Shown here: one piece after another, positions 1-5,635 of the stretch
Position numbering within the stretch: position 1 is the first letter of the stretch
How the letters are laid out: every line of letters begins with the position of its first letter
DNA from: Burkholderiales bacterium
GTDB taxonomy: Bacteria; Pseudomonadota; Gammaproteobacteria; Burkholderiales; SG8-39
Length of the DNA stretch: 11,016 nucleotides
Assembly (NCBI GenBank): GCA_017880745.1
Contig: JADGRR010000056.1
Location: forward strand, 1-11,016
Direction: 5' to 3'
Made by a program: the position numbers and the translations under genes
The notes under the pieces: model-generated
Databases searched by the model: none
Seen by the model: only the letters and a program-made list of their open reading frames with translations
What the model was told of the DNA's origin: nothing

Positions 1-791
1 CGGTGCAGGCACTGGTATCGACTATCGTGCTGGAAATGGGCGGGTCGAGCGACTTGTGCGCGCTGCTCAAGCCCGGCGAGCCGGTCATCCTGATGGGACC
101 GACCGGCTCGCCGACTCACATCGTCCCGAACGAGACCGTGATCCTCGCCGGCGGCGGCTTGGGAAACGCGGTGCTGTTCTCGATCGGTCAGGCGTTTCGC
201 GCCGCCGGGTCGAAAGTGCTGTATTTCGCCGGCTACAAGAAGGCGATCGACCGCTACAAGGTCGCCGACATCGAGGCTGCCGCGGACGTGGTTATCTGGT
301 GCTGCGACGAGGAACCCGGATTCCAGCTAGCCAGCGGGCAGGCCCGGCCCCAGGACCGCAGCTTCGTCGGCAATATCGTCCAGGCCATGGACGCCTACGC
401 CGACGGCCGGCTGGGACCGCCGCCGATACGCATGGACGACGCCGACCGAATTATCGCTATCGGCTCGGACCGCATGATGGCGGCGCTGGGCCGGGCGCGC
501 CACGACGTGCTCAAACCCCATCTCAAGCCGCATCACTTCGCCATCGGCTCGATCAATTCGCCGATGCAATGCATGATGAAGGAAATCTGCGCGCAGTGCC
601 TGCAGCCGCAGCGCGATCCGCAAACGGGGAAGACGAGCTATGTATTTTCCTGCTTCAACCAGGACCAGGAGCTGGATCGCGTCGATTTCGGCGCGCTGTC
701 TGAGCGCCTGAGACAGAACTCATTGCAGGAGAAGCTGAGCGCGCAGTGGGTCGGCCGCTGCCTGAAGAAGCTGCACGCCGGAGTCGACTGA
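1..791 (+). CDS. C-terminal part of FAD/NAD(P) oxidoreductase with PyrK-like electron-transfer domain (5' truncated)
   Basis: The reading frame is open from the left edge (first complete codon at position 3), so about 263 C-terminal residues of a longer protein are present. Seen: a nucleotide-binding stretch VILAGGGLGNAV (residues about 46-57 of the visible part), as in the NAD(P)-binding half of ferredoxin-reductase/PyrK proteins. Near the C-terminus four cysteines are spaced C-x5-C-x2-C-x17-C (about residues 190, 196, 199 and 217), preceded by GSINSPMQC. Known: PyrK and NfnA-type subunits bind a [2Fe-2S] cluster with a similar C-terminal cysteine set and pass electrons between FAD, the cluster and NAD(P)H. 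Inference: the missing N-terminus probably carries a GltD-like pyridine-nucleotide oxidoreductase domain, as in large fused betaproteobacterial oxidoreductases. The electron partner cannot be named. The TGA stop lies 2 bases from the stop of the convergent neighbour. Confidence 0.82.
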   Translation, partial: VQALVSTIVLEMGGSSDLCALLKPGEPVILMGPTGSPTHIVPNETVILAGGGLGNAVLFSIGQAFRAAGSKVLYFAGYKKAIDRYKVADIEAAADVVIWCCDEEPGFQLASGQARPQDRSFVGNIVQAMDAYADGRLGPPPIRMDDADRIIAIGSDRMMAALGRARHDVLKPHLKPHHFAIGSINSPMQCMMKEICAQCLQPQRDPQTGKTSYVFSCFNQDQELDRVDFGALSERLRQNSLQEKLSAQWVGRCLKKLHAGVD

Positions 792-793
792 GG

Positions 794-1075
794 CTAGTGA
801 TCTTCGATTCGCGGGGTCTGTTCTTCAGCCAGTTCGCCGGTCTCCGGATCGACCCAATCGGCGACACCAATCTCGGCTTCCGCCTGCTCCACGCTCTCTC
901 CCGGTTCGTAGTCCGAATCTGCGCTGTACTGCATGTCTTCGACCGCTTCGAGCAGCGTCACGAACGGGCCGGACTCTTTCCCGCCGCCCCTTGAATGCCA
1001 ATAGAAGCCGTCGGGGCGCTCCACGATCCGCGTCCGATCGTACTCGGGGGGAGTTTCCGGTATCATTTTTTTCAT
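794..1075 (-). CDS. Small acidic protein of unknown function (93 aa)
   Basis: I do not recognise a named family. The ATG at 1073-1075 is preceded on the minus strand by AGGA about 5 nt upstream, a good ribosome binding site. The protein starts with a basic MKKM. It has an aromatic/Gly-rich middle (DGFYWHSRGGG, then GPFVTLLEAVEDM) resembling a short beta-hairpin and helix, and ends in a strongly acidic, Glu/Asp-rich tail. There is no signal peptide, membrane segment or cysteine, so it should be a soluble cytoplasmic protein. An apparent FNR-type promoter lies about 100 nt upstream (see 1150-1189), which suggests induction at low oxygen. The gene converges on the oxidoreductase at 1-791, whose stop is 2 nt away. 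That it is a real gene is supported by promoter, ribosome binding site and plausible composition; its function is unknown. Confidence 0.75.
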   Translation of the reverse strand: MKKMIPETPPEYDRTRIVERPDGFYWHSRGGGKESGPFVTLLEAVEDMQYSADSDYEPGESVEQAEAEIGVADWVDPETGELAEEQTPRIEDH

Positions 1076-1116
1076 CGTAGTCCTGGCAGGCGCAGCTCAA
1101 GGTTGAAAATATCATA

Positions 1117-1131
1117 CGGGGAATAGCCCCG
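1117..1131 (-). other. Small hairpin in the predicted 5' leader of the 93-aa gene
   Basis: CGGGG at 1117-1121 and CCCCG at 1127-1131 form a perfect 5-bp inverted repeat around a 5-nt loop. It lies between the predicted transcription start (about 1141-1143) and the start codon at 1075. It may stabilise the leader or have no function; it has no U-tract, so it is not a terminator. Confidence 0.3.
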
Positions 1132-1149
1132 CACCAATCTCAGGTCAAA

Positions 1150-1189
1150 TTTATACGCTCCTGCAATCCGGCCGTTTGATAAAAATCAA
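1150..1189 (-). promoter_or_regulatory. FNR/Anr-type box with -10 element, predicted class II oxygen-responsive promoter
   Basis: TTGATAAAAATCAA at 1176-1189 is a perfect match to the FNR/Anr/Dnr consensus TTGAT-N4-ATCAA. On the minus strand the -10-like hexamer TATAAA occupies 1155-1150. The box centre (1182.5) is 27.5 nt upstream of the first base of that hexamer. This puts the box near -40 relative to a start at about 1141-1143, the classic class II activator position replacing the -35 element. The only gene downstream in this direction is the 93-aa gene starting at 1075, giving a leader of about 66 nt. Reading the box in the plus direction gives no -10 and only antisense sequence. Which CRP/FNR paralogue binds (FNR, Anr, Dnr, FixK) cannot be told from the site. 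Confidence 0.7.
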
Positions 1190-1237
1190 TCATACGCTCG
1201 GCTGGCGACGCCTGCCATGCGCCGGGCTGGCGTTGCC

Positions 1238-1270
1238 GCCGGCGCCAGCGCCTGTCCCGCCGGCGCCGGC
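1238..1270 (-). repeat. GC-rich inverted repeat downstream of the YhiN-family gene
   Basis: GCCGGCGCC at 1238-1246 pairs perfectly with GGCGCCGGC at 1262-1270 (9 bp, 15-nt loop). The repeat begins 24 nt past the stop codon of the flavoprotein gene. No run of T follows on either strand, so it is not a standard intrinsic terminator. It could be a transcript 3'-end stabiliser or part of a Rho-dependent terminator protecting the FNR-type promoter just downstream. Confidence 0.35.
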
Positions 1271-1294
1271 AGAAACAGAAAAGCGGGGTCGCCG

Positions 1295-2497
1295 CTAGGC
1301 CACCTGCCCCGCTGCGTGCCCGCTCGCCCAGGCCCATTGGAAATTGAAGCCGCCGAGCTGGCCGGTCACATCCACCACCTCGCCGATAAAGAACAGGCCC
1401 GTCACTGTCTTTGCCTCCATCGTTTTCGACGACAGGCCATCGGTATCGACGCCGCCGAGAGTCACTTCGGCCTTGTTGTAACCCAGCGTGCCGGAGGGTT
1501 TGACCTGCCAGTGATGCAGGTCGTGCGCCAGCGCGCGCAGCGCGCCGGCCGGGAACTGATTGAGCGGCCTCACCGCGTCATGCGCTTCGCACCATTGTTG
1601 CGCAAAGCGTTTGGGGAGCGCCTGGGCGAGCAGGTTGTTGAACTGCGTCCGGCTGGACTGCTCGGACAAAAACCAGGTTTCGGCATCTCGTCCCGGCAAC
1701 AGATCGATCTCGATCGCGTCGCCGGGACGCCAATAGGAAGAAATCTGCAGAATCGCCGGTCCCGAAAGCCCGCGGTGAGTCAGCAGCAGGTTTTCACGGA
1801 AACGCCCGCCGTTGCACGCGACTTCCGCGTCTATGGAAATTCCGGACAGATCACCGAGACGCGCGAGCGTTTCAGGCCCGAAGCTGAGCGGCACCAGCGC
1901 CGGGCGCGGAGGCACGATTTTCAATCCGAATTGCTCCGCCATGCGATAGCCGAACGGGCCGGCGCCGATTTTCGGCACCGACAGGCCGCCCGTCGCCACC
2001 ACCAGGGAGCGCGCCCGGCATATGCCGTGGTCGGTGTCGACGACAAACTCCGCCCCTTCGCGAGCTACGGTGCGCACTTCGCAGGGCATGTGCCAATGCA
2101 CGCCGCCGCGCTCGCATTCGCTTTTCAGCATGTCGATGATCTGCTGCGCGCTGCCGGCGCAGAACAGCTGCCCTAGCGTTCTCTCCTCGTACTCGATGCG
2201 GTAGCGCTCGACCAGCGCGATGAAATGCTGCGGCGTATAGCGCGCCAGTGCGGAGCGGCAGAAGTGCGGGTTCTGCGACAGGAAATTCTCCGGCCCGCAA
2301 TGCCGGTTGGTGAAGTTGCAGCGCCCGCCGCCGGAGATGCGAATCTTCTCGGCCAGCTTGCGCGCATGCTCGAGCAGCAGCACACTGCGGCCGCGCTGCC
2401 CGATCTGCGCGGCGCACATCATCCCCGCGGCGCCAGCGCCGATGACGATGGCGTCCCAGCGGCCGCCGCCCCGCGCTGAGTCGGACTCTGAACTAAT
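1295..2497 (-). CDS. HI0933/YhiN-family FAD-dependent flavoprotein (NAD(P)/FAD oxidoreductase), probable AUU start
   Basis: From the first ATG (2420-2422) the protein would be 375 aa and would lack its N-terminal dinucleotide-binding strand. The same frame continues upstream and encodes RWDAIVIGAGAAG immediately before that Met: the beta-strand plus GxGxxG FAD-binding motif required by the family. Between the upstream in-frame stop (2510-2512) and this motif there is no ATG, GTG, TTG or CTG. The only plausible start is ATT at 2495-2497, overlapping the stop of the preceding gene (CATTAG) and giving 400 aa, the usual family length. Other family marks are KIRISGGGRCNFTN (about residues 51-64) and the C-terminal FAD-contact region GEVVDVTGQLGGFNF. 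The biochemical role of YhiN proteins is unsettled, and the substrate is unknown. The gene is last in the leftward block and probably translationally coupled to the dehydrogenase. A frameshift or sequencing error near 2470-2490 is the alternative to AUU initiation. Confidence 0.87.
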   Translation of the reverse strand: MSSESDSARGGGRWDAIVIGAGAAGMMCAAQIGQRGRSVLLLEHARKLAEKIRISGGGRCNFTNRHCGPENFLSQNPHFCRSALARYTPQHFIALVERYRIEYEERTLGQLFCAGSAQQIIDMLKSECERGGVHWHMPCEVRTVAREGAEFVVDTDHGICRARSLVVATGGLSVPKIGAGPFGYRMAEQFGLKIVPPRPALVPLSFGPETLARLGDLSGISIDAEVACNGGRFRENLLLTHRGLSGPAILQISSYWRPGDAIEIDLLPGRDAETWFLSEQSSRTQFNNLLAQALPKRFAQQWCEAHDAVRPLNQFPAGALRALAHDLHHWQVKPSGTLGYNKAEVTLGGVDTDGLSSKTMEAKTVTGLFFIGEVVDVTGQLGGFNFQWAWASGHAAGQVA

Positions 2498-3383
2498 GTT
2501 TGCGGCCGATCAAGCGACTGACCACCGGAAAATAGAGGTCGCCGTCGCCTGCCTCGATCGCCCGTCGCAACCAGCCGTCCGCATTGCGCGCCCCGGTGGC
2601 ATCGACCGCGTTCTCCGTCGCCAGGCGCAGCGCGTAGGACAGGTCCTTGCGTGCATACTCGACCGAAAAAGCGCGCTCCGGGTACTGGCCGGGAAGGATC
2701 GCCTTCATGCCGTGGTTGCGCAGCGCGAAGCTGTCGGCCGAGCCCTTAGACAGCGTTTCGAACAGCAATTGCGGATCGACGCCGGAACGGGTGCCGATGG
2801 CATGCGCTTCCGCCAGCGCGATCACGGTCTCGAACAGCACCATGTTGTTGAGTATCTTTACGACCTGGCCGCATCCGGCTTGGCCGCAGTGGGTCACGTC
2901 GCTGGCGAACATGCCAAGCAAGGACCGCAGCGCGTCAAAAGTCTCGACATCGGCGCCGACCATCACCGACAACGTGCCGGCTTCGGCTGCGGCGCGCGTG
3001 CGCGCCACCGGTGCATCGACGAAGCGCGCTTCGCGCTGGGCGAATTCCTGCGCCAGTTGCCGCGTCAGATCCACGGGCGAGGTGCCCAGGTCGACGATGA
3101 TCTGCCCCGGCCGTACCGCACTTAGCAGGCCACCGGCGCCGCGGACAATCTCGGCGACGACCTCTCCTGAAGGCAGGGAAAGGAACACGACGCCGGCCTT
3201 ATCCGCGACCGCCTTCGCCGAAACGGCGCTGAGCACGCCCTGTGATCTGAGCCGGACCAGGGGCGCCGGATCGCGATCGTAGGCGATGACCGTCACGCCG
3301 GATTTCAGCGCGAGATTGCGGCACATGGGTTCGCCCATGACGCCCAGGCCGATGAAGCCGATATGCCCGCCTGCGCTGCTCAT
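2493..3383 (-). CDS. 3-hydroxyisobutyrate dehydrogenase-family NAD(P)-dependent oxidoreductase (beta-hydroxyacid dehydrogenase)
   Basis: The 296-aa length is typical of the family. The N-terminal Rossmann motif GFIGLGVMGEPM (residues about 9-20) binds NAD(P). GCGQVVKILNNM (about 170-181) carries the catalytic Lys (K176) and the Asn pair of the family's GxGxxxKxxNN motif. ARKDLSYAL (about 244-252) matches the conserved KDL helix in the all-helical C-terminal dimerisation domain. Known family members reversibly oxidise 3-hydroxyacids (3-hydroxyisobutyrate, tartronate semialdehyde, 6-phosphogluconate) or reduce imines. The substrate loop, usually DAPVSGG, reads DAPVARTRAAAEAGTL here, so the substrate is probably not a textbook one. 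Soluble and cytoplasmic. The start ATG overlaps the stop of a short upstream ORF (ATGA), and its own Shine-Dalgarno is weak, suggesting translational coupling. The stop overlaps the proposed AUU start of the next gene. Confidence 0.92.
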   Translation of the reverse strand: MSSAGGHIGFIGLGVMGEPMCRNLALKSGVTVIAYDRDPAPLVRLRSQGVLSAVSAKAVADKAGVVFLSLPSGEVVAEIVRGAGGLLSAVRPGQIIVDLGTSPVDLTRQLAQEFAQREARFVDAPVARTRAAAEAGTLSVMVGADVETFDALRSLLGMFASDVTHCGQAGCGQVVKILNNMVLFETVIALAEAHAIGTRSGVDPQLLFETLSKGSADSFALRNHGMKAILPGQYPERAFSVEYARKDLSYALRLATENAVDATGARNADGWLRRAIEAGDGDLYFPVVSRLIGRKH

Positions 3384-3451
3384 GGCATCTCGGCTGCGGT
3401 GGTGAAACGGCTGCCGCCGCCGTCCGCGACAAACGCATCATTGGTTTGCAT
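3380..3451 (-). CDS. Predicted 23-aa leader ORF coupled to the dehydrogenase
   Basis: On the minus strand, ATG at 3451-3449 begins MQTNDAFVADGGGS and runs 23 codons to a TGA at 3382-3380 that overlaps the dehydrogenase start (ATGA). A good Shine-Dalgarno, AAGGGAA at 3467-3461, sits 9 nt upstream. The dehydrogenase itself has only a weak site. Inference: ribosomes load at the leader ORF and re-initiate at the dehydrogenase. The peptide has no recognisable family and may matter only through its translation. It could also be a relic of a longer N-terminal extension. Confidence is moderate because so short an ORF can arise by chance. Confidence 0.45.
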   Translation of the reverse strand: MQTNDAFVADGGGSRFTTAAEMP

Positions 3452-3487
3452 TCTTTAACTTTCCCTTAGTGAGACCGACCACGCGAT

Positions 3488-3504
3488 CCAGTTGTCAAAA
3501 CTGG
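3488..3504 (-). other. Hairpin just after the SDR gene, possible weak transcript end
   Basis: CCAGTT (3488-3493) and AACTGG (3499-3504) form a 6-bp inverted repeat around GTCAA, 21 nt past the stop codon of the SDR gene. No T-run follows on the minus strand, so it is not a convincing intrinsic terminator. With the remaining gap up to 3451 it separates the SDR gene from the leader-ORF/dehydrogenase unit. I see no clear sigma-70 promoter in the gap. Confidence 0.25.
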
Positions 3505-3525
3505 CAACCAAGCCGAAGCGCCAAC

Positions 3526-4278
3526 TCAGAACTGGTAGCGCCGCAACCCCCCATCCACCGGTATCACCGTGCCGGTAATGTAGCGTGCCAGCGGCGAAGC
3601 GAGAAAGCACGCCAGCGCAGCTATGTCTTCCGGCCGCCCGTACTCTCCGACCGGAATCTCGTGCTCCGACTGCCACTGGCGGTATTCGGGCGTGTAGTTG
3701 CGCAGGATCTGCTCGCTCAGGATGCGCCCGGGGGGAATCGAATTCACCGTGACGCCGTGTTTGCCCACTTCGCGCGACAGGCCTTTGGCCCAGGAGTGCA
3801 TCGCCGCCTTGGCGCAGAAGGCGCCGTTGATGCCCTCCGGCTCGGACTTGCCGGTAATGTTGATGATGCGCCCCCATTTGCGCGCCATCATCTGCTGCAG
3901 CAGCCGGTGCGTGAGCTGGCGCTGGCGGGTAAAGTTGAGCGTGAGCGCTTCGTCCCATTGCTCTTCCGACGCGTCCAACTCGAAGCGGCGGCTGCCGCCG
4001 GCGTTGTTCACCAGAATGTCGACCGCACCCAGGCCATCGAGCGCCGCCTTTGCGATTGCGGCCGGCGCCTCCGGTTGCATAAAGTCGCATTCGATCACCA
4101 CCGGACGCGCGCCGCCGTTGGCGACGATTTCGCCGGCGACTTCCTCCAGCAGATTCCGGCGCCGCGCGGCGAGCGCCAGGCGCACACCCTCGGCGCCGAG
4201 CGCCAGCGCGATGCCGCGGCCGATACCGCTGCTCGCCCCGGTGACGACGGCGGCTTTTCCGGCAATTCCAAGATCCAT
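3526..4278 (-). CDS. SDR-family oxidoreductase (FabG-like fold) lacking the catalytic tyrosine
   Basis: A 250-aa classical short-chain dehydrogenase fold. The cofactor motif TGASSGIG lies at residues 13-20, the structural NNAG at 91-94, the tetrad Asn region LNFT at about 114-117, and the C-terminal GTVIPVDGG at about 236-244. The expected Ser...Tyr-x3-Lys active site reads ITGKSEPEGINGAFCAK (141-157): Lys157 is kept, but the Tyr position is Ala153. Ser145 may stand in for the catalytic Ser, although the usual position is Gly. Related SDR subgroups with altered YxxxK are known, so the protein may be a non-standard enzyme or a binding or scaffold subunit. An automatic label of 3-oxoacyl-ACP reductase would overstate what can be shown. 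Start: ATG at 4276-4278 with GGCGGAA about 9 nt upstream. Its position before a dehydrogenase suggests shared acid or CoA-ester metabolism, but this is inference. Confidence 0.9.
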   Translation of the reverse strand: MDLGIAGKAAVVTGASSGIGRGIALALGAEGVRLALAARRRNLLEEVAGEIVANGGARPVVIECDFMQPEAPAAIAKAALDGLGAVDILVNNAGGSRRFELDASEEQWDEALTLNFTRQRQLTHRLLQQMMARKWGRIINITGKSEPEGINGAFCAKAAMHSWAKGLSREVGKHGVTVNSIPPGRILSEQILRNYTPEYRQWQSEHEIPVGEYGRPEDIAALACFLASPLARYITGTVIPVDGGLRRYQF

Positions 4279-4356
4279 AGGTCGGGTTCCGCCCTTTCAA
4301 AGCTGGCAATGGTAGCAGGACCGGAAAGGCGTTGCGCAGGCCACGCCTGGGATCGT

Positions 4357-4396
4357 TTGACCCATGTCAATACCCTGCCGTGCCGCTTGCTATAGC
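4357..4396 (+). promoter_or_regulatory. FNR-type box (TTGAC-N4-GTCAA) with -10 element, predicted promoter of the MCE transport operon
   Basis: TTGACCCATGTCAA at 4357-4370 is a perfect inverted repeat that fits the degenerate FNR/FixK consensus TTGAY-N4-RTCAA. The -10-like hexamer TATAGC begins at 4391, which is 27.5 nt from the box centre (4363.5). This equals the spacing in the site at 1150-1189 and corresponds to a class II position for a start at about 4403-4405. Reading left toward the SDR gene gives no A/T-rich -10. If correct, the transcript starts downstream of the ATG at 4364, so translation of the permease must begin further right. The match is less canonical than the site at 1176-1189. 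Confidence 0.55.
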
Positions 4397-4437
4397 TTTC
4401 AAGCTGGAGTGCAGCGTGTGACCCAGCGCCAGCGCTA

Positions 4438-4463
4438 CATCCGCTGCGCGATCGCAGCGGATG
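4438..4463 (+). other. Perfect 11-bp hairpin in the leader of the MCE operon
   Basis: Positions 4438-4448 and 4453-4463 are exact reverse complements (arm CATCCGCTGCG), closed by the tetraloop CGAT. It lies about 35 nt after the predicted transcription start and 38 nt before the ATG at 4502. No T-run follows, so it is not an intrinsic terminator. It may stabilise the mRNA, bind a regulator or control translation. Such a perfect stem supports this stretch being untranslated leader rather than coding sequence. Confidence 0.6.
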
Positions 4464-4501
4464 CGGCGCCCCGCGCCCGGACACCAAGTGCGGCCCAACT
4501 G

Positions 4502-5635
4502 ATGACAGTCGAACACTACACAGAGACGGATTCCCGAGCGGATATACAGCCCGGGAACACGCCGTTCGACGCGCGCTGCGCCGGAGCCTGGATTCTGCGC
4601 GGGATCGAACAGCTGGAACCGAAACTGGCAAGACTCCCCTGGCCCGATGCCGGAGAACTATCGCTCGACGCTTCTGCGGTGACGGCAATGGACACCTCCG
4701 GAGCGTGGATGCTGCACCGGACCATGCGCACGCTGCAGGAAAGGGGACACAGCGTGCAGTTGCGCGGCCTGCGCCCGGAATTCGACGCCCTGCTGCGGCT
4801 GATTGCGTCGCGCTCGGTGACGCGGGAACCCGCAGCCCTGCCCGGCAGGCTCGCGCGGTTCGGGCAGCAGTCCTGGCACAGCCTGCTCAACACGCTGGGC
4901 ATGTTGTCGTTTCTTGGCGAAAACGCGGTGATGTTGCTGCGTTCGCTGATACAACCACAGCGCATCCGTTGGCTGCCGATCCTGCATAACCTGCAGGTCG
5001 CCGGGTTCGAAGCACTGCCGATCACGGGCCTGCTGTCGTTCCTGATGGGCATCGTCATCGCCTATCAGGGCGCGGAGCAGTTGCAGCGATTTGGCGCCAA
5101 CATCTACGTCGCCAACCTGGTCGGTCTGTCCATGGTGCGCGAACTCTCGCCCATGCTAACGGCCATCATCGTTGCCGGACGCTCCGGTTCCGCCTACGCC
5201 GCACAGATCGGCACAATGAAGGTGACCGAGGAAATTGACGCCCTGCGCACCATCGGCGTCGGACGCCTCGAACTCCTGGTGCTGCCCAAGGTGCTGGCAT
5301 TGGTCCTGGCATTGCCGCTGCTTACCGTCTTCACGGATGTCATGGGCGTGCTCGGCGGCATGGTCATGGCGCGCGCCCAGCTCGACGTGAGTTTCAGCGC
5401 CTATCTCGGCCAGTTGGACGACGCGATCAGCCTTTCATCCTATCTGATCGGCATCGGCAAAGCGCCGGTGTTTGCCGTGATCATCGCGCTGGTCGGGTGC
5501 TATCAGGGATTCCAGGTCGGAGGCAGCGCCGACAGCGTCGGCCGCCAGACTACGGTCAGCGTGGTGCAGTCGATTTTTCTGGTGATCCTGACCGACGCCT
5601 TGTTTTCGATCATATTCAGCTGGTTCGACCTATGA
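4502..5635 (+). CDS. ABC transporter permease, MlaE family, with N-terminal STAS domain
   Basis: From ATG 4502 the protein is 377 aa, the usual size of STAS-MlaE fusions. Residues about 14-110 form a STAS domain, with the hallmark AMDTSGAWML at about 62-71. The MlaE permease domain follows (about 120-377), with several hydrophobic helices and the family signature RSGSAYAAQIGTMKVTEEI followed by DALRTIGV (about 227-253). Known: MlaE permeases sit in the inner membrane and, with an MlaF ATPase and an MCE hexamer, move phospholipids between inner membrane and periplasm; here the MlaB-like STAS subunit is fused in. Start: an in-frame ATG at 4364 exists but lies inside the FNR-type box. GTG at 4418 has GGAG 8 nt upstream and remains an alternative (405 aa), but would make the leader hairpin coding. 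ATG 4502 has only a weak ribosome site. The stop overlaps the next gene (ATGA). Confidence 0.95.
   Translation: MTVEHYTETDSRADIQPGNTPFDARCAGAWILRGIEQLEPKLARLPWPDAGELSLDASAVTAMDTSGAWMLHRTMRTLQERGHSVQLRGLRPEFDALLRLIASRSVTREPAALPGRLARFGQQSWHSLLNTLGMLSFLGENAVMLLRSLIQPQRIRWLPILHNLQVAGFEALPITGLLSFLMGIVIAYQGAEQLQRFGANIYVANLVGLSMVRELSPMLTAIIVAGRSGSAYAAQIGTMKVTEEIDALRTIGVGRLELLVLPKVLALVLALPLLTVFTDVMGVLGGMVMARAQLDVSFSAYLGQLDDAISLSSYLIGIGKAPVFAVIIALVGCYQGFQVGGSADSVGRQTTVSVVQSIFLVILTDALFSIIFSWFDL

Noticed and set aside
1238..1270. Rho-independent terminator
   Set aside because: The 9-bp stem is good but no T-run follows on either strand, so it is listed only as an inverted repeat.
1217..2176. Plus-strand open frame opposite the YhiN-family gene (319 codons)
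   Set aside because: Low-complexity Arg/Ala-rich product; the opposite strand carries clear FAD-binding and family motifs.
3455..4309. Minus-strand frame overlapping the SDR gene in another register (284 codons)
   Set aside because: Arg-rich product with no motif; the SDR frame has cofactor and fold motifs and the right length.
5497..5631. Extended N-terminus for the MlaF-like ATPase
   Set aside because: These 45 codons lie within the permease gene in another frame, are Arg-rich, and precede a canonical ATGA-overlap start at 5632.
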